DNA of 64,000 nt from Turneriella sp942492915 (lineage in GTDB: Bacteria > Spirochaetota > Leptospiria > Turneriellales > Turneriellaceae). Of this stretch, positions 35,284-43,228 are shown one piece after another. Below the pieces are notes generated by a model. The model was not told the DNA's origin. It saw nothing but the letters and a program-made list of their open reading frames with translations, and ran no database searches. The position numbers and the translations under genes are program-made. Within the stretch, counting starts at the first letter, position 1, and each line of letters begins with the position of its first letter. Where the stretch lies: positions 1,612,001 through 1,676,000 of the forward strand of contig OW818662.1 of NCBI GenBank assembly GCA_942492915.1, given 5' to 3'.

Positions 35284-35619
35284 TTATTTGAACTTCGCAA
35301 GGGCCTCGCCCTCGGATTCGTATATTTCAAAAAAGCTCGTGAGTTTCGTGAGTTCGAAGACTTTCTTTACTGAGGCGTATACGTTGATAATTTTCAAGCC
35401 ACCCTGGTATTTTTTCAAGTTCGACAGACTCGAAATGAGGGCACCGATGCCCGACGAGTCGATATAGGATACTTTCTCAAGATTGATGATGACGTTGTAT
35501 TTCTGCGCCTCGATCAATTTTTGAATAATGTCTTTTATTTCCGGAGCATTGTAAAGGTCGATTTCACCTTGAATGTCTAGAATTGTGATGGCGTCTTTTT
35601 CTCTCTGGCTGATTTCCAT
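35284..35619 (-). CDS. STAS-domain anti-sigma factor antagonist
   Basis: 111-residue single STAS domain of the SpoIIAA/RsbV type. It has the early GEIDLYNAPEIKDII, the phosphorylation-site loop VSYIDSSGIGALI with the target serine, and the closing LTKLTSFFEIY. Such proteins bind anti-sigma kinases when not phosphorylated and so free a sigma factor or other partner. No kinase, phosphatase or sigma gene lies near, so the partner must be encoded elsewhere. It is flanked by the carboxy-terminal protease gene upstream and the LysM lipoprotein downstream. Confidence 0.92.
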   Translation of the reverse strand: MEISQREKDAITILDIQGEIDLYNAPEIKDIIQKLIEAQKYNVIINLEKVSYIDSSGIGALISSLSNLKKYQGGLKIINVYASVKKVFELTKLTSFFEIYESEGEALAKFK

Positions 35620-35702
35620 TGTATTCGCTCCGGTTAGGTTATAGTAAACGCATCCTTAACACGTTTTTTATCGTCAATCAAAAAACACTTTTCAACGTCT
35701 GC

Positions 35703-37091
35703 TTAGATTTTCTTCATCTCGTCGATCGCACGCTGCAGCTGCACGTCGAATTCCAGATCGATTGTCGGGCGCACGTCACCCTTGGTCAACTCGTCTTTCA
35801 GGGTGCGCTTAGCCGCATAGTCAGTAAGCGACAGCCCTTTGGAGGCGAGCAATTTCTGGAACTTCTTCACGGCATCAGGGTTATAGACTTTGTTCTCTTT
35901 TATGAAGTCCTGAAGAATCTTTTTTTCTTTAATCTCTTTATAGTGCCGACGGTCGTCTTTGTTGAAATCGAGGGCAGGCACTGCGATATCGGGTTCAATG
36001 CCCTTCTTGTGGATAGATACTCCCGAAGGCGTGTAGTATTTCTGTATTGTCAGCGCCATCGACGTGCCGTACATCATGCTGATCACATTCTGCACAGACC
36101 CTTTACCGAAGGTTTTGACCCCGATAAACTTGCCGCGCTTGTGGTCTTTGATTGCCCCGGTAACGATTTCACTTGCAGACGCAGAACCCTCGTTGGCGAG
36201 AATGATGAGTGGCAGGTCGGCAGCTATGGCCGCCGACGGATCGGCATTAAAAACACGGTCGAGTTCTTTCTTACGGCCGCGTGTTGAAACAATGACGCCC
36301 GACTTTATGAAGAAATTGCTGATTCTGTGCGCGGCGTCGAGTAAGCCGCCCGGGTTCCAGCGCAGGTCAAGTATGAGGCCCTTGACCTTTTTCTTTTTGA
36401 AATCCGCCAAAGCTTTTGCCAAATCTTCGGTGGCTGTTTGGTTAAACTGCTTGAGACGCACGTAGCCGAGCTTTTCTTTTTCAAGGTACTGTGAGGTCAC
36501 AACCTGAATCTTGATGACTTCGCGCACGAGATCGAAATAGAGCATTTCGTCCTCACCTTCGCGCACCACGCTGATGTTAACCGAGGTGCCTGGCTTGCCA
36601 CGCAGCTGCTTTACCGCATCGGAAAGCGAGACATCGCGGGTCGACTTCTTGTCGATTTCAATAATCTTATCGCCTGGCTTGATGCCTGCGCGCATTGCGG
36701 GAGTATCTTCAATCGGGGACACAACGGTCAGCACATTGTCGCGCTGTGAAATTTCAATACCGAGACCACCGAAGTTGCCGCGCATTTCTGTCTGCAGCTC
36801 GGTCGTTTCTTCTGCCGTCATGAAGCGTGTGTGCGCATCGTCGAGAGCGCCGAGCATGCCACGAATTGCGCCAAACAGCAACTGCTGACGCGAAACATCG
36901 TCGACATAGTCATTTCTTACATGAAAGAGTGCGGCATTAAAGAGCTCGGTCAGCCCCTCTTCAGAAATTTCTTTCTTCGAGTTGGCATCCATCTGGCCGG
37001 CAGTCGCGGCAGTGAAGAGTACAAGGCAGAGGGAGAGGCCGAGAAATTTCTTTCGGCGATCCGCAGTCGCGGCAGAGGTTTTGTTGCTCAT
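35703..37091 (-). CDS. Carboxy-terminal processing serine protease (S41)
   Basis: Periplasmic protease of the CtpA/Prc family that trims or degrades envelope proteins from their C-termini. It has a signal segment (FLGLSLCLVLFTAATAG), a PDZ domain (about 100-180: GGLGIEISQRDNVLTVVSPI, GDKIIEIDKK) and the S41 catalytic domain. There DLRWNPGG precedes the nucleophile in NEGSASASEIV, and the catalytic lysine lies in TFGKGSVQ. A C-terminal tail of about 90 residues follows. The length of 462 is typical. It heads the minus-strand set with STAS and LysM genes and diverges from lolA. Confidence 0.92.
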   Translation of the reverse strand: MSNKTSAATADRRKKFLGLSLCLVLFTAATAGQMDANSKKEISEEGLTELFNAALFHVRNDYVDDVSRQQLLFGAIRGMLGALDDAHTRFMTAEETTELQTEMRGNFGGLGIEISQRDNVLTVVSPIEDTPAMRAGIKPGDKIIEIDKKSTRDVSLSDAVKQLRGKPGTSVNISVVREGEDEMLYFDLVREVIKIQVVTSQYLEKEKLGYVRLKQFNQTATEDLAKALADFKKKKVKGLILDLRWNPGGLLDAAHRISNFFIKSGVIVSTRGRKKELDRVFNADPSAAIAADLPLIILANEGSASASEIVTGAIKDHKRGKFIGVKTFGKGSVQNVISMMYGTSMALTIQKYYTPSGVSIHKKGIEPDIAVPALDFNKDDRRHYKEIKEKKILQDFIKENKVYNPDAVKKFQKLLASKGLSLTDYAAKRTLKDELTKGDVRPTIDLEFDVQLQRAIDEMKKI

Positions 37092-37217
37092 GATAATGTC
37101 TTAGGTGCCATCGGTACACTCTGATTGTCGGTCAATCACTTTTGATTCTGCGGGTTGATATTGTTTGACAGCCTGTTTCTCAAACATTTTTTTCAATACG
37201 GCGACCCCCCACCTACT

Positions 37218-37907
37218 ATGAAGAGAATGTTTCATACCCCAGTAATTCTGGCCTGCGCGCTGCTGACCGGCAGCCTAATGGCAGACAGCTTTGTGCACCC
37301 CTCTGACGTCGCGCGGCAGATGCAGAGCAAATTCAAAACGCTGAAAGGTTACCAGGCAGACTTTACGCTCAGCATCAAAGACACCAACAAGACCCGCGTC
37401 AGTTCGGGCACCGCGACCTACGGCGAAGGCGGCAAACTCAACTTCACTTTCAGCCAGCCTGCTGGTGACTTGATTGTCAGCAACGGGCAGACGCTGTTTG
37501 TCTATGTGGCGCGCCTCAGAGCAGTCGGCAGACAGCCCCTCAAAGCAAAAGACAAGGACGGCAAGTCGCTCTACGGAGCCGGCACGTCAGAGGGCCTCAG
37601 CAACCTCTTTCGCCGCTACCACTACCGCTTCGACAAACCAGAGCAGCCGCGCGAAGTCGAGGGTGGTAAGTTCTATATACTCGAACTCAAAGAGAAAGAA
37701 ATCACCGGCGGTTACGACAAGATCACCCTGTTTGTGCATACCGACTCATACCTGATTCACAAAATGCGCGCCTCTTCACCAAGCGGTCGCAGCGTCGAGC
37801 TCACCTTCGCCAATATTAAGCTCAACCCGCCAATCGACGCCAAACTCTTTCAATTCAAAGAGCCCGACAACGCGAAGATTGTCGACAACCCACTGACGAC
37901 GGAGTAA
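37218..37907 (+). CDS. lolA: Outer-membrane lipoprotein carrier protein LolA
   Basis: Periplasmic chaperone that carries lipoproteins to the outer membrane. After a signal peptide (ILACALLTGSLMADS), the mature part follows the LolA fold: LKGYQADFTLSI, TATYGEGGKLNFTFSQPAG, DLIVSNGQTLFVYV, KITLFVHTDSYLIHKM, VELTFANIKLNPPID and the closing KLFQFKEP. This is the typical one-sided barrel. The start at 37218 is inferred from the signal; ATG 37227 is also possible, and the frame is open further upstream. It fits a genome rich in lipoproteins. The RodZ-like gene begins three bases after the stop. Confidence 0.83.
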   Translation: MKRMFHTPVILACALLTGSLMADSFVHPSDVARQMQSKFKTLKGYQADFTLSIKDTNKTRVSSGTATYGEGGKLNFTFSQPAGDLIVSNGQTLFVYVARLRAVGRQPLKAKDKDGKSLYGAGTSEGLSNLFRRYHYRFDKPEQPREVEGGKFYILELKEKEITGGYDKITLFVHTDSYLIHKMRASSPSGRSVELTFANIKLNPPIDAKLFQFKEPDNAKIVDNPLTTE

Positions 37908-37910
37908 TCG

Positions 37911-39020
37911 ATGACTGCAGGCGCCCTACTCAGAAAAACCCGCGAAGAAAAACGTATCTCGATCAGGCAAGCGGCCGACGACACCAAAATTACGTCTCGG
38001 CATTTGCAGGCGATTGAAGACGACAACTACCTCGTCTTTCCCGGTGAAACCTACGCACTCGGCTTTCTTGCCAGTTACGCTGTTTATCTCGAAGTTGACC
38101 CAGAACAGGTAAAGCGGCTCTACAAAGGCTCGCAGCTGACAGAAACCGAAACCCCGCTGCACGAACTGATGCAGCCGACGGTACAGATCAGCGATTATTT
38201 TGAAAAATTTGCGAAGCCGCTGATCATTATTCCACTCGTGGTCGTGGTCATTGCCGGCATCGTTATGCTGATTAGCCATTTTTCGTCAGACCGCCAGACG
38301 CCGAATGTCGGCAACGACACGTCTTCAAACGCTGTAACGGCATTCACGAAAAACTCAAATACGGTACCCGATGTTGAATCAGACCATGTCAAGCTGCAGC
38401 CGGGTCGCCCAAGCCCGCAGATAATCAAGAAAGGCCGCGCCATCAGCTTTTCTGTACAGAACACCGAAGTGTTTATCGTTTTGCGTGACATCATCTCAGA
38501 AGAGAAGACCGGCAACTACCGGGTAGATCTCGAAGTTTTTCCCGGGCGCAAAAAGTACACCCTCAAGGAAGAAGAGCCGATTGATGTAGAAGATGCGGCG
38601 ATTCCGCGCAAGTTCAAAGCTACTCTTTCTGGTGTAACCGCAAACAATGCGAAACTCGTGATAGATCTGGGCGAAGAAGTACAACCCGCAGAAACCGGCG
38701 TACCGAATGAAGTACGCGTTTCAAACCCCGATAACTTTCTCATCCGCCTCGAAGGAGTGCTGACAGGCGACACGTACGTCGAATATTTCGTCGACGGCAA
38801 ACCCGGCAAGCGCGGGCTCTTCAAGAAAGATACGCCGCTGCTGCTTGAAGCCAACGACAGTATTCAGATCAAGATCGGCGATGCCGGCGATGTAAAACTC
38901 ACCATTAACGGCAAACCAGAAGTGCTCGGCCAGAAAGGGCACGTCGCCAACAAGATTATCCGCAAAATGCGCGACCCTGTTGAACAGTCAAAGTTCAAAG
39001 TTGTCATCAAAGACGCTTAA
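37911..39020 (+). CDS. RodZ-like helix-turn-helix membrane protein
   Basis: 369 residues in the RodZ layout: an N-terminal HTH domain (LLRKTREEKRISIRQAADDT, ITSRHLQAIEDDNY, FPGETYALGFLASYAVYL), a linker, one membrane helix (about 100-122: PLIIIPLVVVVIAGIVMLI) and a periplasmic beta-rich part. RodZ ties MreB to the cell-wall machinery, and this cytoplasmic-HTH/single-helix form is its hallmark. The long periplasmic region with two beta domains is unlike E. coli RodZ. It sits between lolA and rimO in a four-gene unit. Spirochaete homologues have not been proved to be RodZ. Confidence 0.8.
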   Translation: MTAGALLRKTREEKRISIRQAADDTKITSRHLQAIEDDNYLVFPGETYALGFLASYAVYLEVDPEQVKRLYKGSQLTETETPLHELMQPTVQISDYFEKFAKPLIIIPLVVVVIAGIVMLISHFSSDRQTPNVGNDTSSNAVTAFTKNSNTVPDVESDHVKLQPGRPSPQIIKKGRAISFSVQNTEVFIVLRDIISEEKTGNYRVDLEVFPGRKKYTLKEEEPIDVEDAAIPRKFKATLSGVTANNAKLVIDLGEEVQPAETGVPNEVRVSNPDNFLIRLEGVLTGDTYVEYFVDGKPGKRGLFKKDTPLLLEANDSIQIKIGDAGDVKLTINGKPEVLGQKGHVANKIIRKMRDPVEQSKFKVVIKDA

Positions 39021-39029
39021 GACAAAAAA

Positions 39030-40382
39030 ATGAAAAAATCCGCGGCAGACCTTTCGTTTCACATTGAAACTCTGGGCTGCCCGAAGAACCGTGTTGACTC
39101 GCGGCGCATGCGCACCTCGCTGCTGCGGCTCGGCATGCGCGAGGCGCAGAAACCCGAATCAGCAGATTTTTTTCTGATCAACAGCTGTTCATTCATTCGT
39201 GAGGCGCAGGAAGAGACGATCCAGACGGTTTTTAATGCACTGAAAGTTAAAGAGAAAAAGTCGCCGAACATGAAAGTAGGTCTGGTCGGCTGTTTCGTCG
39301 AACGCTTTTCTGATGCGGTAAAAAACGATATACCCGAACTCGACTTCACGATCGGCACGCAGCGCTACCACGAGGTCGGCTCGCTCATCACCGAAAAATT
39401 CCAGGTTGAACCCTCGGGACACGCCGCGACGCTGCAGAACGAACTCGCCTCGCTGAACACCGACAGCCTGCGACCGTTTACCTGGCTGCGCATCGCGCAG
39501 GGCTGCGACCGCAAGTGCGCGTTCTGCATTATTCCCACAATACGCGGTAAACTTGCCTCCTACCCCGTCAAAGATATCGAAACCCAGCTTGCGGACGAAA
39601 AGCAGCTCAGAGGTGCGGCGGTGCCGATTCGCGAAGTCATTCTCGTCAGCCAGGATACCATCAGCCAGGGCGTTGCCGAACTCGAAGATATTATCGCGCA
39701 CCTGTCAGCCAAGCCTGACATAGAATGGATTCGACTGCAATACCTTTTCCCCGACCGTCGCGTGCCCGAACTCTTGCAGCTTTGGCGCAAATACCCGAAA
39801 CTCACGCCCTACCTCGATATTCCCTTTCAGCACGTTTCACCGCGAATACTGACTGCGATGAAAAGGCCGTCCGATACGGGGCTCTTTAGCGAGATTATTC
39901 GTGAAGCGCAAAGCATTGCAGAAGATTTTGAAATCCGCACTTCGTTTATCATTGGTTTTCCCGGTGAAGAGCAGAGCGATTTTGATGCGCTGAAAGATTT
40001 CGTCACAAGCCACCGTATCGACAAGCTCGCGCTGTTCAGGTATTCGCACGAAGCCGGCACGACCGCCGGTGACCGCCTCGCCGAAACAGTGACCGATGCT
40101 GTAAAATATGAACGCATGAACGAACTGCGCGAGCTGCACCTGAACCAGCGCAAAGCATACGCGCTCGGCCTCATCGGCCGCCGCGAACGTATGCTCGTTG
40201 ACGAGGTGCAGGCGGGTGAAGTTATTCTGCGACGCGCGCACGATGCACCCGAAAGCGACGAAATCGTTACTGTAACACAGAACCCAAAACAACCGCTGAA
40301 AGTCGGTGATATGCCGACCGTTGAGCTCAAGGCTTACACAGAATATTCGTTTCTGGGTGAACTCGTCACCCAACCCAAGTGA
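39030..40382 (+). CDS. rimO: Ribosomal protein uS12 methylthiotransferase
   Basis: Radical-SAM enzyme that adds a methylthio group to an aspartate of ribosomal protein S12. The N-terminal UPF0004 domain has its three cysteines (TLGCPKNRVDS, INSCSFIREA, LVGCFVERF). The radical-SAM cluster motif is QGCDRKCAFCIIPTIRG, with the CxxxCxxC triad. LDIPFQHVSPRIL and FIIGFPGEEQSDF follow, and a TRAM domain closes the 450 residues. The CPKNRVDS and IPTIRG forms favour RimO over MiaB. The priA start overlaps its stop codon by four bases. Confidence 0.93.
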   Translation: MKKSAADLSFHIETLGCPKNRVDSRRMRTSLLRLGMREAQKPESADFFLINSCSFIREAQEETIQTVFNALKVKEKKSPNMKVGLVGCFVERFSDAVKNDIPELDFTIGTQRYHEVGSLITEKFQVEPSGHAATLQNELASLNTDSLRPFTWLRIAQGCDRKCAFCIIPTIRGKLASYPVKDIETQLADEKQLRGAAVPIREVILVSQDTISQGVAELEDIIAHLSAKPDIEWIRLQYLFPDRRVPELLQLWRKYPKLTPYLDIPFQHVSPRILTAMKRPSDTGLFSEIIREAQSIAEDFEIRTSFIIGFPGEEQSDFDALKDFVTSHRIDKLALFRYSHEAGTTAGDRLAETVTDAVKYERMNELRELHLNQRKAYALGLIGRRERMLVDEVQAGEVILRRAHDAPESDEIVTVTQNPKQPLKVGDMPTVELKAYTEYSFLGELVTQPK

Positions 40383-42778
40383 CCTGCCGCCTGCTTGTCG
40401 ATGCGGATTCAGACCATGCGCGTATTCTGCACGCACAGGTCGATGCGGCAGCCGCAGCGCAAACAGGGTACAGATTCGAAACCGAAGACGGCCCCGTCGT
40501 TATTCTGGATTCTGCCGACCAGATCTTAACTGATCTCAAATTCACACTCGATGCCAAAAAGTCATATCGCGTACTAAACGCCGAAGCGCTTCAGCTGGCG
40601 GCCGCCGTGGCCGAGCAATATTTTGTTCCGCTTACGGCCGTACTGCCGCTGATGCTGCCCCCCCACCTGAAGCGCATGCGCAAACAGGCTGCGGCCCCTA
40701 CCACCGGCACGCCCAACGGCGCCATTGCGCTGGCAGAACTGAACGCCGCGCAGGCATCGGTGGTTGCTGCAGTGGAATCAAGTATCACCCCGGACACATC
40801 AAGAAGCCCGGGCAGCGGCATGGACGACCTCGTGTCGGCCGCTGCCCCGGACACATCAAGAAGCCCGGGCAGCGGCGAGGACGACCTCGTGTCGGCCGCT
40901 GCCCCGGACACATCAAGAAGCCCGGGCAGCGGCGAGGACGACCTCGTGTCGGCCGCTGCCCCGGACACATCAAGAAGCCCGGGCAGCGGCGAGGACGACC
41001 TCGTGTCGGCCGCTGCCCCGGACACATCAAGAAGCCCGGGCAGCGGCGAGGACGACCTCGTGTCGGCCGCTGCCCCGGACACATCAAGAAGCCCGGGCAG
41101 CGGCGAGGACGACCTCGTGTCGGCCGCTGCCCCGGACACATCAAGAAGCCCGGGCAGCGGCGAGGACGACCTCGTGTCGGCCGCTGCCCCGGACACATCG
41201 TGTGTCCGGGAACATATCCTCTGGGGAGTCACTGGTTCTGGCAAGACACGCATCTATGAACATCTGATCGCGGCAGCGCTGGGGCGCGGTGAGCAGGTGC
41301 TGCTGCTTCTGCCCGAAATAGCGCTTTCGGGCCAGCTGATGGAAATCATGACGCAGCGGTTTCCTAATCGTACTGTGCTCTACCATTCGGGACTTTCGGA
41401 CGGCGAAAGGCTCAGCAGCCATTCGGCGTTTCTTTCGGGAGACGCGCCGATTGCGATCGGTACACGCTCCGCCATTTTACTGCCCGCCAGAAATCTGGGC
41501 CTCATCATCATCGACGAAGAACACGACGCATCTTATAAAGACATGCGCCAGATTCGCTTCGATACCCGCACCGTCGCAAGGCTGAGGCAGCGCGTCGCAT
41601 CGGGCAACAGGCCACCCTTGCTCGTGCTCGGCTCGGCGACGCCCACACTCGACACCCTCGCGCGCGCCCGCAGCGGCGAAGCCAAACTGCACCGTCTGCG
41701 CGAACGCGCGACCGGGCAGAAGCTTCCCACTGTGCATGTACCAGATTATCTCATTCAGACGGGGCTCATCGGCCCGTTCTTGCGGGAAAAAATGCACGAA
41801 CACCTGAACGACAAGAATCAGGTCTTGCTGCTCATGAACCGCCGGGGCCACAGCACACACGTGCACTGCCCGACCTGCGGTACCTTTGCCGAATGCCCCC
41901 GATGCAGCGTCGCGCTCACCTACCACAAAGACAACGAACTGCGCTGCCACCAGTGCGGTTACAGTGAGCATTACAAGCGCGCCTGCCCGAAAGATGGTAC
42001 TGCGAGACAACTGTCGGGCCGCGGCATACAGCGCGTCGAAGAAATTCTCGACGGACAGTTCTCGGGTTATTCGTACGCGCGGCTCGACCGCGACACTGCG
42101 CGCAGACGCGGATTTGCCGACGACGTGATGCAGACGATGCGCTCAGGGGGCATCGACATTCTCATCGGCACGCAGATGATCGCTAAGGGTTTTGACATCG
42201 AAGGTGTGACCCTCGTAGGTGTGCTTGCGATCGACCAGATGCTGACCGCACCCGATTTTCGCGCCTCAGAGAATGCATGGCAACTTCTCTCGCAGGTCGT
42301 CGGCCGCTCAGGCAGGCACAGACCAGGCGAAGTGGTGATACAGACCATGTCGCCTGCACATCCCGTGATTCAAGCGGTGCAGGCGCACGACGCCGATGCA
42401 TTCTATCATTATGAGGCGGATGTCAGACGCAAGACTAAATACCCGCCGTTCGCCAGCCTGGCGCGCATTGTCATGTCGGGCGAAGACGAGCAGAATCTGC
42501 ACCGCATCGCCGAGAGATTGGCCAGAGATATTGAGCCATCAAACACATCGCAGCTCTTTGCCACTGCAGGCGCAGAAATCGGCGTCGAACTACTTGGGCC
42601 CGCACTGCCCGCGGTCGGCAAGATTGAAAACGTCTTCAGGGTCCAATTTTTGGTGAAAGCGGCAGACACCGCGCATTTGCGCAAATATGCCGAACGTATT
42701 CTGCCGGTTTTACAGCACTACAGAAACAGCAGCAAAGTGCAGATCGTGCTCGACCTCGAGCCGCGCGATGTGGCGTGA
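40379..42778 (+). CDS. priA: Primosomal helicase PriA with an internal 19-residue tandem repeat
   Basis: DNA helicase that restarts stalled replication forks. The order is: DNA-binding N-domain (1-105); the helix before the motor (LNAAQASVVAAVES); the repeat array (138-270); Walker A in WGVTGSGKTRIYE; IIIDEEHDASYK; LVLGSATPTLDT; the zinc-binding cysteines (CPTCGTFAECPRCSVAL, RCHQCGYSEHYKRACP); and the late helicase motifs ILIGTQMIAKGFD and LSQVVGRSGR. Without the array it would have 666 residues, normal for compact PriA. The array falls in the loop just before the first motor strand and should bulge from the surface. The start is GTG 40379, overlapping rimO. It may be functional, since every helicase motif is intact. 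Confidence 0.93.
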   Translation: MTCRLLVDADSDHARILHAQVDAAAAAQTGYRFETEDGPVVILDSADQILTDLKFTLDAKKSYRVLNAEALQLAAAVAEQYFVPLTAVLPLMLPPHLKRMRKQAAAPTTGTPNGAIALAELNAAQASVVAAVESSITPDTSRSPGSGMDDLVSAAAPDTSRSPGSGEDDLVSAAAPDTSRSPGSGEDDLVSAAAPDTSRSPGSGEDDLVSAAAPDTSRSPGSGEDDLVSAAAPDTSRSPGSGEDDLVSAAAPDTSRSPGSGEDDLVSAAAPDTSCVREHILWGVTGSGKTRIYEHLIAAALGRGEQVLLLLPEIALSGQLMEIMTQRFPNRTVLYHSGLSDGERLSSHSAFLSGDAPIAIGTRSAILLPARNLGLIIIDEEHDASYKDMRQIRFDTRTVARLRQRVASGNRPPLLVLGSATPTLDTLARARSGEAKLHRLRERATGQKLPTVHVPDYLIQTGLIGPFLREKMHEHLNDKNQVLLLMNRRGHSTHVHCPTCGTFAECPRCSVALTYHKDNELRCHQCGYSEHYKRACPKDGTARQLSGRGIQRVEEILDGQFSGYSYARLDRDTARRRGFADDVMQTMRSGGIDILIGTQMIAKGFDIEGVTLVGVLAIDQMLTAPDFRASENAWQLLSQVVGRSGRHRPGEVVIQTMSPAHPVIQAVQAHDADAFYHYEADVRRKTKYPPFASLARIVMSGEDEQNLHRIAERLARDIEPSNTSQLFATAGAEIGVELLGPALPAVGKIENVFRVQFLVKAADTAHLRKYAERILPVLQHYRNSSKVQIVLDLEPRDVA
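40790..41199 (+). repeat. 57-bp in-frame minisatellite within priA, seven copies plus 11 bases
   Basis: Units start at 40790, 40847, 40904, 40961, 41018, 41075 and 41132, each exactly 57 bases, with a partial unit from 41189. Copies 2 to 7 are identical; copy 1 differs at two bases, giving Met for Glu. Each unit encodes PDTSRSPGSGEDDLVSAAA. The unit has its own self-pairing parts: GCCCGGGC, CGAGG/CCTCG and CCGGACAC/GTGTCGG. It contains no stop in at least two further frames, one on each strand. Perfect copy identity suggests recent expansion or ongoing homogenisation. Confidence 0.97.
41188..41210. repeat. 10-bp inverted repeat that closes the priA array
   Basis: CCCGGACACA (41188-41197) and TGTGTCCGGG (41201-41210) are perfect inverted copies, separated by three bases. 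The left arm is the beginning of the last, partial repeat unit. The right arm is its reverse complement and is absent from the other units. It encodes the PDTSCVREH turn that returns to conserved PriA sequence. Confidence 0.9.
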
Positions 42779-42784
42779 CGCGGC

Positions 42785-43228
42785 TTAACCGGCGACGACG
42801 TGCAGCTGGATAGTTGCGTTTACACCATCGTGCAGCTTGATCTGAATCTTGTAGTTGCCAAGCGCCTTGATGTTGTCGTCGAGAGCGATAGAACGGCGAT
42901 CTACGTGAAAGCCCATAGCTTCGAGTTGCTTTGAGATCTGGATGTTTGTAATGCTGCCGAAAAGTCTGTTGTCTTCACCGACTTTCGCCTGCAGGGTAAC
43001 TTCTTTGCCGTTCAGCTGCGCTGCCAGCTCTTCTGCCGACTTCTTGCGCTTTGCAATCTTGCGCGACTGAACCTGCTCGAGAAATGCCTTTTCTTTGACC
43101 GAACGAACCGTAGCGTTCATGACCAGGCCACGGGGAAAAAGGAAGTTTCGCGCGTAGCCGTCTTTCACTTCTTTAATATCGCCGGCCCGGCCGAGTGTGG
43201 GAATGTCTTGCTTGAGAATTACGCGCAT
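42785..43228 (-). CDS. rplI: 50S ribosomal protein bL9
   Basis: Large-subunit protein with two globular domains joined by a long helix. The N-terminal signature VILKQDIPTLGRAGDIKEVK and GYARNFLFPRGLVMNAT is complete. A lysine-rich central helix follows (SRKIAKRKKSAEELAAQL), and the C-terminal domain begins GKEVTLQAKVGEDNRLFGSI. The length of 147 is standard. The start overlaps the stop codon of the upstream membrane-protein gene by one base (TAATG), so translation is coupled. It is the last gene of the rpsF operon and converges on priA with a six-base gap. Confidence 0.97.
   Translation of the reverse strand: MRVILKQDIPTLGRAGDIKEVKDGYARNFLFPRGLVMNATVRSVKEKAFLEQVQSRKIAKRKKSAEELAAQLNGKEVTLQAKVGEDNRLFGSITNIQISKQLEAMGFHVDRRSIALDDNIKALGNYKIQIKLHDGVNATIQLHVVAG

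Noticed and set aside
40790..41199. CRISPR array
   Set aside because: The 57-bp units are joined directly with no unique spacers, are in frame with priA and have no cas genes near.
40591..41253. Minus-strand and alternate-frame proteins across the priA array
   Set aside because: They exist only because the repeat unit lacks stops in those frames. They have no ribosome site and no known domain, and they lie inside a clear priA gene.
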